DNA of 20,241 nt from a virus, in IMG/VR virus record IMGVR_UViG_3300025759_000926, positions 1 through 20,241 of that record; one strand, 5' to 3'. The stretch's first letter is position 1; each line of letters opens with the position of its first letter. Shown here piece after piece: positions 5,552 to 12,787 of this stretch. The notes under the pieces were generated by a model that saw nothing but the letters and a program-made list of their open reading frames with translations, was not told the origin of the DNA and made no database searches. A program made the position numbers and the translations under genes.

Positions 5552-5614
5552 ACTCTACGCCACCTCTTTGGTACTGTACGCCACCTCATGGGTACTCTAC
5601 GCCACATCTCCTGT
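5552..5614. repeat. Three tandem 21-bp iteron-like repeats
   Basis: The copies are 5552-5572, 5573-5593 and 5594-5614, with consensus ACTCTACGCCACCTCNNGGGT. The core TACGCCAC is identical in all three and the period is exactly 21 bp, two helical turns, so bound proteins would align on one DNA face. An A+T-rich stretch with TATATC and CATAATA lies next to them at 5523-5551. The array is between the 60-aa gene and the operon containing the winged-helix protein. Iteron arrays of this sort mark replication origins or cooperative operators. Confidence 0.8.
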
Positions 5615-5796
5615 TAATAATTCTCCTTGGCAAACGCTATTTGATGAATGATCTTTTCAATCGAATTCATTTCTTTTTGTTCATCTCTGGTTAATTTTGA
5701 TGCCTTTTCTTTATCCACCAACAACTTACCTTTATCTGCGAGTGCATCAATTAGCAGTTGTTTTTCCTGGCTTGTTAGTATTAGTTTTATCGCCAT
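5614..5796 (-). CDS. Small hypothetical helical protein (60 aa)
   Basis: The family is unknown. The product is 60 residues, Lys-rich and wholly helical, with heptad-like hydrophobic spacing (LILTSQEKQLLIDALADKGK), so a short coiled coil or helical hairpin is likely. The ATG is 2 nt after the methyltransferase stop, with GAGGT as ribosome site. Its stop codon lies in the end of the third 21-bp repeat. Confidence 0.65.
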   Translation of the reverse strand: MAIKLILTSQEKQLLIDALADKGKLLVDKEKASKLTRDEQKEMNSIEKIIHQIAFAKENY

Positions 5797-5798
5797 AG

Positions 5799-6308
5799 TT
5801 ATACCTCATTACCCCAAACGTCCCAACCAGGTGTTTTATCTCTTGCAAAGAGTTCTATTCTTGGCTCATAACTCATTGTTTCAATCATCTGTCTTGCCTC
5901 TATTGGTTTTTGTGAATGTTTCCTTTTTGGACTAACCAACAAACTACTAACATTTCTTCTGATAGGTTTTAGATTGCCCTTTACACCAAATAAACACAAT
6001 TCATGTTGCCCTCTAAAATAATATCCAATACCAAAACTATCTTTAGCCCAAACAAAATTAGTGACATATCTAAAACCCCATGACTCCATAACCTCAATAC
6101 CGTCTTTTAAAAAATTATTAGTTACCCATAAATAAAGCCAACAATTATCATCTGCAATATCTTTTACAGGCATATCAACAATATCTTTTGTTTTCATAAG
6201 GTTGTAATGCCTATCAGCACCCCTTTTAATCTTTCCACCCCCTTGCTCATTCCAAGGTGGATCAGCATAAATGGTTTTATATTTTTTGTTTGGTAGATTT
6301 ATCTCCAT
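5799..6308 (-). CDS. MT-A70 family DNA N6-adenine methyltransferase
   Basis: The enzyme would transfer a methyl group from SAM to the N6 of adenine in phage DNA. The catalytic motif DPPW is at 16-19 (YKTIYADPPWNEQGGGKIKR). Other family blocks are CWLYLWVTNNFL, GFRYVTNFVWAK, KHSQKPIEA and the C-terminal ELFARDKTPGWDVWGNEV. At 169 residues it is a typical compact phage MT-A70 enzyme and looks complete. I chose ATG 6308 over the longer frame to 6392 because AAGGAGAG precedes it and the homologous block begins immediately. It is in the operon downstream of the PP-loop protein and two small genes. Phages use such enzymes to evade host restriction; this role is inferred. Confidence 0.9.
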   Translation of the reverse strand: MEINLPNKKYKTIYADPPWNEQGGGKIKRGADRHYNLMKTKDIVDMPVKDIADDNCWLYLWVTNNFLKDGIEVMESWGFRYVTNFVWAKDSFGIGYYFRGQHELCLFGVKGNLKPIRRNVSSLLVSPKRKHSQKPIEARQMIETMSYEPRIELFARDKTPGWDVWGNEV

Positions 6309-6405
6309 TTTTTTTCTCTCCTTTTCTTTTGTTAAAAATTCTATCGAAGTTCTCATCAAACTTAGATTTATCCATTGGTCTTTGTTTATCACCTTTTCCT
6401 GTCAT
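6277..6405 (-). CDS. Small conserved-looking basic protein (42 aa)
   Basis: The frame begins MTGKGDKQRPMDKSKFDENF followed by DRIFNKRK. The opening MTGKG-x-x-RP and the later FDxNFDxIF pattern resemble small proteins I recall from many tailed phages, of unknown function. It overlaps the previous stop (ATGA at 6402-6405) and covers the start of the methyltransferase gene by 32 nt. Residues after about 33 are low-complexity Lys-rich. Confidence 0.6.
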   Translation of the reverse strand: MTGKGDKQRPMDKSKFDENFDRIFNKRKGEKKNGDKSTKQKI

Positions 6406-6524
6406 TGTTTCTCCTTCTCAGCTTTGGCTAATTCTTCCTTACAATCCTTTAACCTTTCCTTTATTAGATCGTTTAATCTTTGTATCCAATCTAACTCTTT
6501 GTTTATTTTTTCTAGTTTATCCAT
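6402..6524 (-). CDS. Very small coiled-coil protein (40 aa)
   Basis: A 40-residue frame starts at an ATG preceded by GGGAG at good spacing. The sequence is a charged Leu/Ile heptad helix (MDKLEKINKELDWIQRLNDL and onward), most likely a short coiled coil. It is 13 nt downstream of the PP-loop gene and coupled by ATGA to the next small gene. Function is unknown. Confidence 0.6.
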   Translation of the reverse strand: MDKLEKINKELDWIQRLNDLIKERLKDCKEELAKAEKEKQ

Positions 6525-6537
6525 AGTTTTACTCCCT

Positions 6538-7368
6538 TTAATCGTGACAAAAACAGGTCATTTGGTCATCATCGTTGAACAAAGTCTGTTGTTGTTTACT
6601 TAAATCTAATAACTGTATGTAGTTTGGTCGGTCTTTTCTGAATGTTGCACCTACTTGTTTTTCTTTTTCGATCCACCAATCTGCCATATGTGGCCTTTCT
6701 TTTAGAATCGAGATTGTGGTGTCCATGCCTTTTAAGAAACATAAATCACAGTTTCCAGCAGGTGTTTTGCCATAAGCATTAGTTAAATTTAGATCAAAGT
6801 TCTGTTTACTCCAAAAATCTGTAACATCTTGAACTGTATGTTTAGCCTCTGCCATTGGTAGTACGTTGTCCCAGGGTTCGTAATTAGATGCTCTCATAGC
6901 GCTTGCTACTCTTCTTGGCTCGTCATAACGCAACCCAATCACGTTGTACCAATCCTTATAACCAGATATGTTTTTCATAAACCTTTTCATAACATTAATC
7001 TTTAGCTCACTTGTGCAAAACCTTGTAACCGGGTTTGGTAAGTATGGTCGTTTTCTTAATAATTCATCAAAAGGTTCTCCGTTACGACTTGCTGTTTCGT
7101 AAGTTACGATCTTGGTTCTCCATATTGGCCTTTCTTCTGCAATCTCTAACTCCAACCAATTAATAGGTACGTCCCATTTTTCTGATACTTCATGCACAAA
7201 GTCTAAAGTTTCAGGTGCTTCTTTACCTGTATTAGCAAATACAACATGAATATCTTCAGGTAACTTGCCATTAAATGCTTTTAAAATGTTCCAAAGCATA
7301 AAGCCAGATGTTCTACCACCACTAAAACTAATCAATGCAGGACTTGGTATTTTGTATGGATTGCTCAT
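6538..7368 (-). CDS. PAPS-reductase-like PP-loop ATP pyrophosphatase
   Basis: This 276-residue protein carries the PP-loop SFSGGRTSGF at about 14-23, the adenylation motif of the PAPS reductase/ATP sulfurylase-like superfamily. Further family blocks are VVFANTGKEAPETLDFV (42-58), RFCTSELKINVMKRF (116-130) and IGLRYDEPRR (144-153). Five cysteines are placed as C118, C207-x2-C210 (NCDLC) and C272-x-C274 at the C-terminus, which could hold an Fe-S cluster or act redox-wise. Its substrate is not known: sulfate assimilation, thio-modification of nucleic acid and nucleobase modification are all possible. It lies between the primase-helicase and the adenine methyltransferase, a context that favours DNA modification. 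Confidence 0.85.
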   Translation of the reverse strand: MSNPYKIPSPALISFSGGRTSGFMLWNILKAFNGKLPEDIHVVFANTGKEAPETLDFVHEVSEKWDVPINWLELEIAEERPIWRTKIVTYETASRNGEPFDELLRKRPYLPNPVTRFCTSELKINVMKRFMKNISGYKDWYNVIGLRYDEPRRVASAMRASNYEPWDNVLPMAEAKHTVQDVTDFWSKQNFDLNLTNAYGKTPAGNCDLCFLKGMDTTISILKERPHMADWWIEKEKQVGATFRKDRPNYIQLLDLSKQQQTLFNDDDQMTCFCHD

Positions 7369-7390
7369 AAATTAATCAAGTATATCGTTT

Positions 7391-9232
7391 TTAAAAGCCT
7401 TTTAAATCAAAGGCACTATCTACATAAGGTTCTAACACAGCATCTCGTCTAAACAATGTCTTGACAGACATATCGACTTCACCTGAGTTAGCCTTCACCA
7501 CACCCCCTCGCACCACGCGCAATCTGTCGTACTCCACTCCGTTTTCCAGACAAATGCGCTCTGCTTCTGACTCATCGCCAAGCCATAGGCCTAAACACAG
7601 CCTATGACCATCCACGATGCCAGTTGCGCCTCGGAAACTTTCACGCGCTGCCAAAGCAGAATCTTCGCCACTAAGGGCTTGTTTCCGCATATGATGGATC
7701 GACAACACGCTACAGTTCATGCGCGAGGAGATCGAGGCGCAGAGCTGACAATATAATTGTGCGGCTTCATTTGAACTACTTATCGGTGCGGCAGCCACCG
7801 CAGATAAGGTATCAATGCACACAAACTCTAAATTCTTGATGCCTTCTAACTCTTCAATGAGTTCATAGGCTTGTTCTGTAATATTTAACCCAGACGAATC
7901 TTCTCTAATAAGTGTCATAGGTTTAGGGGTATCAGGAATGGTATAAGCAAAAACGTCATACTTTGTGTCATACCTTTTACCATGAGGATCAAGCGCTTGC
8001 AATCGTCTGGCTATTTCGCCCTGATCGTCCTCGGCTGAGATATAAACTGCATTGCCTTGAGCTTTAACAGGTTGTCCCAACCACTCGCCCTCGCCTTGTG
8101 CTACCTTGAGTGCGAGATCTAAAGCCAACATCGACTTACCGACACCGCCAATGGCTGCGAGTAGGCTTGGCTTATTCTTTTCTAACAGTCGGTCAACCAA
8201 CCAAACTCTAGGCGGTGGATCACCAACAATGTTTCTAATGGCATACCGGGTTATTCCAAACCCTTGTTCTAATATCTCTTGTTTAACCTTTTCCAAACCA
8301 TGTTCAGCAAACATGTCGTTGTAATCGCCTGTAAGGCTCGGTATGCGCATGAAACAATTATAGATACCAGAGCATATGTCTTGTGCTTTACGCTGTCCTA
8401 CGCCATGAGAATCGTTGTCAAAGCATATATACATCTTAGCATCAGTTTTCTTGCGTAAATTATTAACTGCATCCATACCAAAGTTAGCAGAGAATACACA
8501 GGCCACAGGGATGCGTGTTGCTTCCCAAATGGTGCTTGCAGTTGCGTAACCTTCACAGATTGCAAGTTCTTGTACGCTTCTTAACGAGTTAAAATCTGTA
8601 CCAATCAAGAACACATTACCCTTGATTTCTCCACCCCCAGCGAATCTTTTACCCCCTTTTTTGTTGATGTACTGTAGAGAACGAATGTTGCCTGTAGTAT
8701 CATATACACCGACTACAAGATTTCCCTTTTGGTCAACTTTTAAACCATAATTTTTAACTTTTTTACTTGTAAGGTACTCATGCTCCGTAATATTTTCAAA
8801 AGAACCGAAGAGAAGTTTTATCTCTTTAGCCACTTCTTCATGCCTCTCTTTTTCAGCTTTGTCACGCCTCTCATGAGCCTCAAGCATTTGTTTCTTTAAT
8901 TCTTGGTTCTGCTTGGGTGTTAAAGTATTGGTGTTGATAGAACTCCATTTACCTTCAAAGCCTGACTTCCAATTACCAAAGACAGCAAAGTAATTACCTT
9001 TGAGTTCATTAATACAATACCAACCTGATCGCTGATTGGATCTATCAGCCTTCGCGCCTGCGCCCTCTGCGACTCTTACTCTCACCAACTGCCCAGACGT
9101 ATCTAAATAATCCACCAATAAACCATGATTACGCATCTCGTTAATGAGTTCGTTTAAATCTTTACCTTGTTTGTAGATGTTGTCCTGATCGACAACGATG
9201 CCTTCCTCTCCAAAAAATCTAGTCAGATCCAT
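7391..9232 (-). CDS. Bifunctional primase-helicase (Toprim plus RepA/AAA_25-type ATPase)
   Basis: This 613-residue protein is the core replication enzyme. A Lys/Glu coiled coil at about 105-140 separates the N-terminal region from a Toprim domain with the conserved Glu in ELAICEGYATAS (E227) and the acidic motif CFDNDSHG (D272, D274). DYNDMFAEHGLE at about 303-314 is the usual C-terminal Toprim element. A RecA-like ATPase follows: Walker A AAIGGVGKS (359-367), YISAEDD (397-403), Walker B EFVCIDT (469-475) and SIHHMRK (511-517). This layout matches P4-alpha- and RepA-type phage primase-helicases. I see no CHC2-type zinc finger at the N-terminus. The 3' end of the upstream gene overlaps its start by 14 nt. 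Confidence 0.9.
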   Translation of the reverse strand: MDLTRFFGEEGIVVDQDNIYKQGKDLNELINEMRNHGLLVDYLDTSGQLVRVRVAEGAGAKADRSNQRSGWYCINELKGNYFAVFGNWKSGFEGKWSSINTNTLTPKQNQELKKQMLEAHERRDKAEKERHEEVAKEIKLLFGSFENITEHEYLTSKKVKNYGLKVDQKGNLVVGVYDTTGNIRSLQYINKKGGKRFAGGGEIKGNVFLIGTDFNSLRSVQELAICEGYATASTIWEATRIPVACVFSANFGMDAVNNLRKKTDAKMYICFDNDSHGVGQRKAQDICSGIYNCFMRIPSLTGDYNDMFAEHGLEKVKQEILEQGFGITRYAIRNIVGDPPPRVWLVDRLLEKNKPSLLAAIGGVGKSMLALDLALKVAQGEGEWLGQPVKAQGNAVYISAEDDQGEIARRLQALDPHGKRYDTKYDVFAYTIPDTPKPMTLIREDSSGLNITEQAYELIEELEGIKNLEFVCIDTLSAVAAAPISSSNEAAQLYCQLCASISSRMNCSVLSIHHMRKQALSGEDSALAARESFRGATGIVDGHRLCLGLWLGDESEAERICLENGVEYDRLRVVRGGVVKANSGEVDMSVKTLFRRDAVLEPYVDSAFDLKGF

Positions 9233-9572
9233 TTTGAATTACTCTCTCTATTCTCCCACTACGCGCTTGCTCATTCGCCCAAGTCATGTAGTTGTTTACT
9301 ATAGCACTAAAGAGTAACTCTCGATCCTTTCTTTCCCATTCGTGCATAACGTAACTCCCATTACTCTTTGCTATGTCTAAATAGGTTTGTTTAGATTGTT
9401 TGATAGTGTAGTCAATGCCATCTTCACAAGCTACAGCTATTCTTTTTAATTGTTTACCCTCGCGCACTTTCTCCATGTGTTCTATACAACATGCTCCATA
9501 AATTTTATTCTCTTGAACCACCATGTATGGCCCTGACGGAATGTAGCAATAGCCACATAACGCAGGGCGCAT
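9219..9572 (-). CDS. Hypothetical zinc-binding protein in the replication operon (117 aa)
   Basis: Near its N-terminus it has CGYC (C6, C9), then CC-x2-H (C28, C29, H32), a plausible single zinc site around GPYMVVQENKIYGACCIEH. The rest is basic and helical, with KRIAVACEDGIDYTIKQS and an Arg-rich end. I chose ATG 9572, 10 nt after the SSB-like gene's stop; a longer frame to 9641 would overlap the SSB gene by 59 nt in a different frame. It may be a replication or recombination accessory protein. No family is recognised. Confidence 0.7.
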   Translation of the reverse strand: MRPALCGYCYIPSGPYMVVQENKIYGACCIEHMEKVREGKQLKRIAVACEDGIDYTIKQSKQTYLDIAKSNGSYVMHEWERKDRELLFSAIVNNYMTWANEQARSGRIERVIQNGSD

Positions 9573-9582
9573 CTTTAGGGGA

Positions 9583-10050
9583 TTAAAATGGTATTTCGTC
9601 TGTTTCACTAGACTCTTCTTTTGGTGCTTCTTTCTTAGCAACCTTTGGAGTTTCTGTTATTTGCTCCGCAGGTTTCCATGAATTACCAAATTTAGAATCT
9701 GTTTCAGGATAACCATTTTCGTTAAGTACCACAGAACAGCTTACGCTTGTTCCTTTAAGATCATCGGTATCTTTGATACCACCATCAATGCCAGCAGCTT
9801 TAGCTAGCTTGGTCATTTCCTCTGCACCCATCTTCACATACTTTGGATCATCATGTCCGACTGTAATAGTGTGTGGGACAAAGTGTCCTGTACCTTGAAT
9901 CTTAAAGTTAAGTTGCATACCCAACCATCCATTCTTTCCACTCTTGAGTTCCTCATTAGTTGAGTTGTACTCAAGATTATATCTACCGGGTTTAAGTTCA
10001 GGCTTTGATTCCTCAACCTCAACACCATCAAAAAAGTTTGTAATATCCAT
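9583..10050 (-). CDS. DUF669-type single-stranded-DNA-binding protein
   Basis: The N-terminus MDITNFFDGVEVEESKPELK and the block LKPGRYNLEYNSTNEELKSG, then WLGMQLNFKIQG, match the DUF669 family found beside phage recombinases and regarded as SSB-like. The C-terminus is a flexible acidic tail ending ETDEIPF, like the DDDIPF tip with which bacterial SSBs recruit partners. The Lys/Glu-rich linker before it is also typical. It is two genes downstream of the Sak4-like ATPase, a pairing known from other phages in which SSB stimulates Sak4. It should bind ssDNA during replication and recombination. Confidence 0.85.
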   Translation of the reverse strand: MDITNFFDGVEVEESKPELKPGRYNLEYNSTNEELKSGKNGWLGMQLNFKIQGTGHFVPHTITVGHDDPKYVKMGAEEMTKLAKAAGIDGGIKDTDDLKGTSVSCSVVLNENGYPETDSKFGNSWKPAEQITETPKVAKKEAPKEESSETDEIPF

Positions 10051-10072
10051 AATTTACCCTTACTTTTTAAAA

Positions 10073-10273
10073 TTAACCTGGATCATAAGAATCATAGTCA
10101 GATAAATATTTAACTAGATCCTTACAATCCGCCTCTAAAGAAATAAGCCAATGTAGACCATCAACAGGTAAAGAATTGTCCTCTGGGTTGATTGAATCAA
10201 TTTCATTATTCAAAGCATCTCTGCATAACTCTAAGGTTTTCTTTACTCTGTCAACTTCTCTAAATTGACTCAC
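10073..10273 (-). CDS. Small hypothetical protein (66 aa), GTG start
   Basis: The family is unknown. I chose the GTG at 10273 because it overlaps the upstream TGA (GTGA) with GAGGAG upstream; a longer frame to 10303 would overlap the Sak4 gene by 34 nt. The product is acidic and helical, with DRVKKTLELCRDALNNEI near the start and a Trp/Leu-rich middle (LHWLISLEADCKDLVKYL). It lies between the Sak4-like and SSB-like genes and may assist them. Confidence 0.65.
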   Translation of the reverse strand: MSQFREVDRVKKTLELCRDALNNEIDSINPEDNSLPVDGLHWLISLEADCKDLVKYLSDYDSYDPG

Positions 10274-11001
10274 TTCAGCATCTCCTCTCGAATAGAGTTC
10301 CATTCAAAAGGCATTTCACTCGGTAGGCCATATCTGTTTTTAGCTTGAAAACCAGGCGCTTCCTGAGTAAAAATCTTTCTATCTCCAGCAACAGTTCTTG
10401 TGGACATTGATCCACTCTTGCCTTTGACTTGTACTGTACCAATCTTATAGTTCGCAAAGAAAACACAATCAGCATGTTCAATAACAAGGTCTGCTGCTTT
10501 TCTATACAACTTAATTTGGTGTTTATCATGCGGATCATTGGTTGGATCTTCGATGCGCTTAATCTCATTATGAGCAATCTGCAAGATTGTCATATTCTTT
10601 TCATCTCTTAATTGGTTTAAAAGATTTAGATATTCCTTCCACATCTTTAATGTGGCTGCGTATCCCTTACCAAATGAAGGCTGAGATATATCTTGCCAAC
10701 CATTCTCTTCACACACATGATCGTTAATTAGTTTCTCAAGCCAATCTAAGCTATCAACTGCAACTGTACGATACTCATGATCCTCTTCTAAAAGAGATTT
10801 CATATTACTCATAAATTCATTGTAAGTTTTAGCTACAGGAAAATGCGCACATTCGATTTTACCAATACCATCTTCACATTGAACAATGACTGTTCCTGTC
10901 ATGGTTGATGCAAAGGTTGTCTTACCGATTCCGCCCGGACCATACAATACAAGTATGGGTGGCTTCATTTTTGCTTTTTGAATTATTGCAGCTAAACTCA
11001 T
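10270..11001 (-). CDS. Sak4-like recombination ATPase (AAA_24 / RecA-like)
   Basis: This 243-residue protein has a RecA-like core with Walker A GPGGIGKTT at 21-29 and Walker B TVAVDSLDWLEK at 79-90 (D83). It then has a segment QIAHNEIKRIEDP and a C-terminal KNRYGLPSEMPFEW, all typical of AAA_24 phage ATPases. Members of this family (Sak4) promote single-strand annealing and strand exchange with a cognate SSB. Here the DUF669 protein and a Cas4-like nuclease are encoded in the same operon, which fits. It overlaps both neighbours by 4 nt. Confidence 0.85.
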   Translation of the reverse strand: MSLAAIIQKAKMKPPILVLYGPGGIGKTTFASTMTGTVIVQCEDGIGKIECAHFPVAKTYNEFMSNMKSLLEEDHEYRTVAVDSLDWLEKLINDHVCEENGWQDISQPSFGKGYAATLKMWKEYLNLLNQLRDEKNMTILQIAHNEIKRIEDPTNDPHDKHQIKLYRKAADLVIEHADCVFFANYKIGTVQVKGKSGSMSTRTVAGDRKIFTQEAPGFQAKNRYGLPSEMPFEWNSIREEMLK

Positions 11002-11279
11002 TTTGCCACCTCAACTTTTTTATCGTCACCCTCTAATGCAGCATCCAATTGTGCAGCAAGATTGTTAGAATCTCTTTCAAGACTTCTCAAATCTTGTGTC
11101 AAGTGTATTGCTTGTTGATACAATTCAGAATTTCTTTTGTATTGTATCGAACGATTTACACTAGATAATTCATTCGCCAAAGGCATAGTTTTTTCATCTA
11201 AGTCAGTTTCAAAAACTTCTCTTGTTGAGCCATCCTCTCTATTAATAGTAAAGATAGGCTCTGCTTTTTTATCAGTCAT
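10998..11279 (-). CDS. Hypothetical coiled-coil protein (93 aa)
   Basis: The first 30 residues look like small beta-strands (EPIFTINREDGSTREVFETD). The remainder is a long charged helix with heptad spacing (SELYQQAIHLTQDLRSLERD and following), so dimerisation by coiled coil is likely. It sits 2 nt downstream of the Cas4-like nuclease and is coupled by ATGA to the Sak4 gene, which argues for a recombination partner role. No named family is recognised. Confidence 0.65.
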   Translation of the reverse strand: MTDKKAEPIFTINREDGSTREVFETDLDEKTMPLANELSSVNRSIQYKRNSELYQQAIHLTQDLRSLERDSNNLAAQLDAALEGDDKKVEVAK

Positions 11280-11281
11280 AA

Positions 11282-12004
11282 TTACTCTCCAGAGTTGCGT
11301 TTATATTCATCACAATATGATTTGGCTTTACAAAATTTACATTGCTTACCAAACGCATATCGTGGGTTTTCTTCAAAACAAGCATCTATCGCTTCTTTTA
11401 AATCTGTAAAACCCCAATTCACCAAATTGGGAGCTGAGATTTCAAATGTCTTAATAGGGTTCTTAACCCTTGGTTGAACGATTGTAAGTTCTACAGTTAT
11501 GTCCGGGTTGCTTTGTCCGTATCTTGTTAATGCACCCAAACCATAAATCATTAGCTGTTTGTTCTTTACAGCCTCAACAGGCCATTTGCCTGATTTTAAA
11601 TCTATAACACATATCCGATCTTCAGCTATTAAGATACAGTCAGCAGTACCATAACACTTATCAGATATCTCATTAATAAATAACTTTTCCTCAATGATTC
11701 TAGTTGCATTTAATTCTTTTTCTCTTTTTAAAATGTAATCAACATACATTTCAGCGCAATCAACCATTGCATCGTCAACCTCTATTTCAAAGTCCTCAAC
11801 GACTTCGGTACGACCAAGCCAATACTCACGCAGTCCTACATCTATGAGTCTGCCTTTTAAAAGCATTTCAGTCATGGAGTGAATAAGTGTACCTGTCGCG
11901 GCAGGCAAACTTGTTTCGTATGGTTTGTCTGCGTTCTCCTTAATGTAAGCAGAACACCCAAACCAACTTTCTGCTGCGGATGCGCTAGCTGGTGCGTGTA
12001 TCAT
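11282..12004 (-). CDS. DUF2800 / Cas4-like Fe-S exonuclease (PD-(D/E)XK)
   Basis: This 240-residue nuclease begins MIHAPASASAAESWFGCSAY, matching the SPSSAxRWLxC start of DUF2800. The catalytic core is visible as GTLIHSMTE (H42), YGTADCILIA (D122) and VIDLKSGK (D135, K137). C17 together with C222, C225 and C231 (QCKFCKAKSYC) would hold a 4Fe-4S cluster as in Cas4 and AddB nucleases. It should resect DNA ends to feed the Sak4/SSB recombination pair. I chose ATG 12004, where homology starts; a longer frame would need TTG at 12040 and overlap the HTH gene by 56 nt. Confidence 0.85.
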   Translation of the reverse strand: MIHAPASASAAESWFGCSAYIKENADKPYETSLPAATGTLIHSMTEMLLKGRLIDVGLREYWLGRTEVVEDFEIEVDDAMVDCAEMYVDYILKREKELNATRIIEEKLFINEISDKCYGTADCILIAEDRICVIDLKSGKWPVEAVKNKQLMIYGLGALTRYGQSNPDITVELTIVQPRVKNPIKTFEISAPNLVNWGFTDLKEAIDACFEENPRYAFGKQCKFCKAKSYCDEYKRNSGE

Positions 12005-12185
12005 TATAGAGAACCCTTGAGCCTTGCTCGAATCTTTCAATATCTTCGATATCGTATAGGATCTTACCCTCTATCTTGTAATAGGCAGGGCCTATCTGCT
12101 TACCGCGCCAATTCTCTAATGTTCTGGAGCTTCTACCCCAACGATCAGCGAGTTCTTTGGTATCTATGAATTTTCTTTCGTTCAT
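11985..12185 (-). CDS. Small HTH_17 (MerR/excisionase-like) DNA-binding protein
   Basis: This 66-residue protein has the fold signature of the MerR/Xis-like family: FIDTKELADRWGRSSRTLEN at about 6-25, WRGKQIGPAYYKIEGKILYD as the wing, then IEDIERFEQ. It is the first gene of the minus-strand replication operon, directly behind a divergent promoter, with AAGGGA as ribosome site. It may act as excisionase for the integrase or as the operon regulator. The two roles cannot be separated here. Confidence 0.8.
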   Translation of the reverse strand: MNERKFIDTKELADRWGRSSRTLENWRGKQIGPAYYKIEGKILYDIEDIERFEQGSRVLYNDTRTS

Positions 12186-12210
12186 GATTGTTCCCTTATT
12201 GATTTGTTTC

Positions 12211-12239
12211 TTGTCGAATATACTAAATTACACTATCAT
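12211..12239 (+). promoter_or_regulatory. Putative divergent promoter for the DUF3310 gene
   Basis: TTGTCG (12211-12216), a 17-nt spacer and TATCAT (12234-12239) form a moderate sigma70-like promoter. It overlaps the minus-strand one almost exactly. Simultaneous use of both would be sterically exclusive, suggesting a switch; the neighbouring HTH_17 protein is the obvious candidate regulator. Confidence 0.4.
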
Positions 12240-12245
12240 ATGCAA
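12217..12245 (-). promoter_or_regulatory. Putative promoter of the replication operon
   Basis: On the minus strand TTGCAT (12245-12240) and TATATT (12222-12217) are separated by 17 nt, with transcription expected near 12210, about 25 nt upstream of the HTH_17 start. The -35 hexamer is identical to that proposed at 2659. Confidence 0.55.
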
Positions 12246-12267
12246 ATAATATTTAACTGGAGATGAT

Positions 12268-12570
12268 ATGAGTATAGATGATGTGAGTGCGAGAGAGTGG
12301 GATGAAGCAATCGGTGGTTTAGCTACCAACAGACAAGTAGGTGGCGATCATTATAGAAAGCTCAAAATCACTCCTACGGACTATGTTTATGCTAACAACT
12401 TGTCTTGGAATCTTGGTAATGTTGTTAAGTACGTTACCAGGAATAAGGACGATAGAGTCAAAGACTTGTTGAAAGCCAAGCACTATATCGACTTAGAACT
12501 TGAGATGGTGCATGGTGTTGATAGTGAGGGTAACAGTATTGGGCCTTACACCATTGAAACTAAGGTCTAG
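12268..12570 (+). CDS. DUF3310 protein (putative nucleotide-related phage protein)
   Basis: Residues about 20-80 match DUF3310: TNRQVGGDHYRKLKITPTDY, then NNLSWNLGNVVKYVTRNK and DLLKAKHYIDLELE. The family is common in phages and is sometimes labelled nucleotide kinase, but its biochemistry is not settled. At 100 residues the length is normal. A TGGAGATGAT ribosome site precedes the ATG. It is read away from the replication operon with which it shares the promoter region. Confidence 0.9.
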   Translation: MSIDDVSAREWDEAIGGLATNRQVGGDHYRKLKITPTDYVYANNLSWNLGNVVKYVTRNKDDRVKDLLKAKHYIDLELEMVHGVDSEGNSIGPYTIETKV

Positions 12571-12580
12571 GAGTATGGAT

Positions 12581-12787
12581 ATGAACTTTGCAGACTTTGA
12601 TGATCCTGTAAAAAACGAATGTGAAGGTAAAAAGCCTATTCATTTGGACAGAGATTTGATGAAAGATTTTGTAATGTTTTGTCGTGCAAACGAGAAAGAT
12701 CCTCAACGTGTAGCTGAATACCTAATTAAATTAGGTATTCATACACCGAATGAGAATCGTGTTTGTATTGATATAGGTAACTTATAG
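12581..12787 (+). CDS. Possible ribbon-helix-helix protein (68 aa)
   Basis: Residues about 20-52 read as a short beta-strand (PIHLD), helix A (DLMKDFVMFCRAN) and helix B (DPQRVAEYLIKLGI), the layout of Arc/MetJ-type ribbon-helix-helix repressors. I chose the ATG at 12581 because AGGAG lies 7 nt upstream; an ATG at 12575 leaves only 1 nt of spacing. It is 10 nt downstream of the DUF3310 gene. Its 3' end overlaps the integrase gene by 6 nt in convergent orientation. The assignment is from pattern only. Confidence 0.55.
   Translation: MNFADFDDPVKNECEGKKPIHLDRDLMKDFVMFCRANEKDPQRVAEYLIKLGIHTPNENRVCIDIGNL

Noticed and set aside
5552-5614. CRISPR array
   Set aside because: The repeats are directly adjacent at 21-bp period with no spacers and only three copies; this is an iteron-type array.
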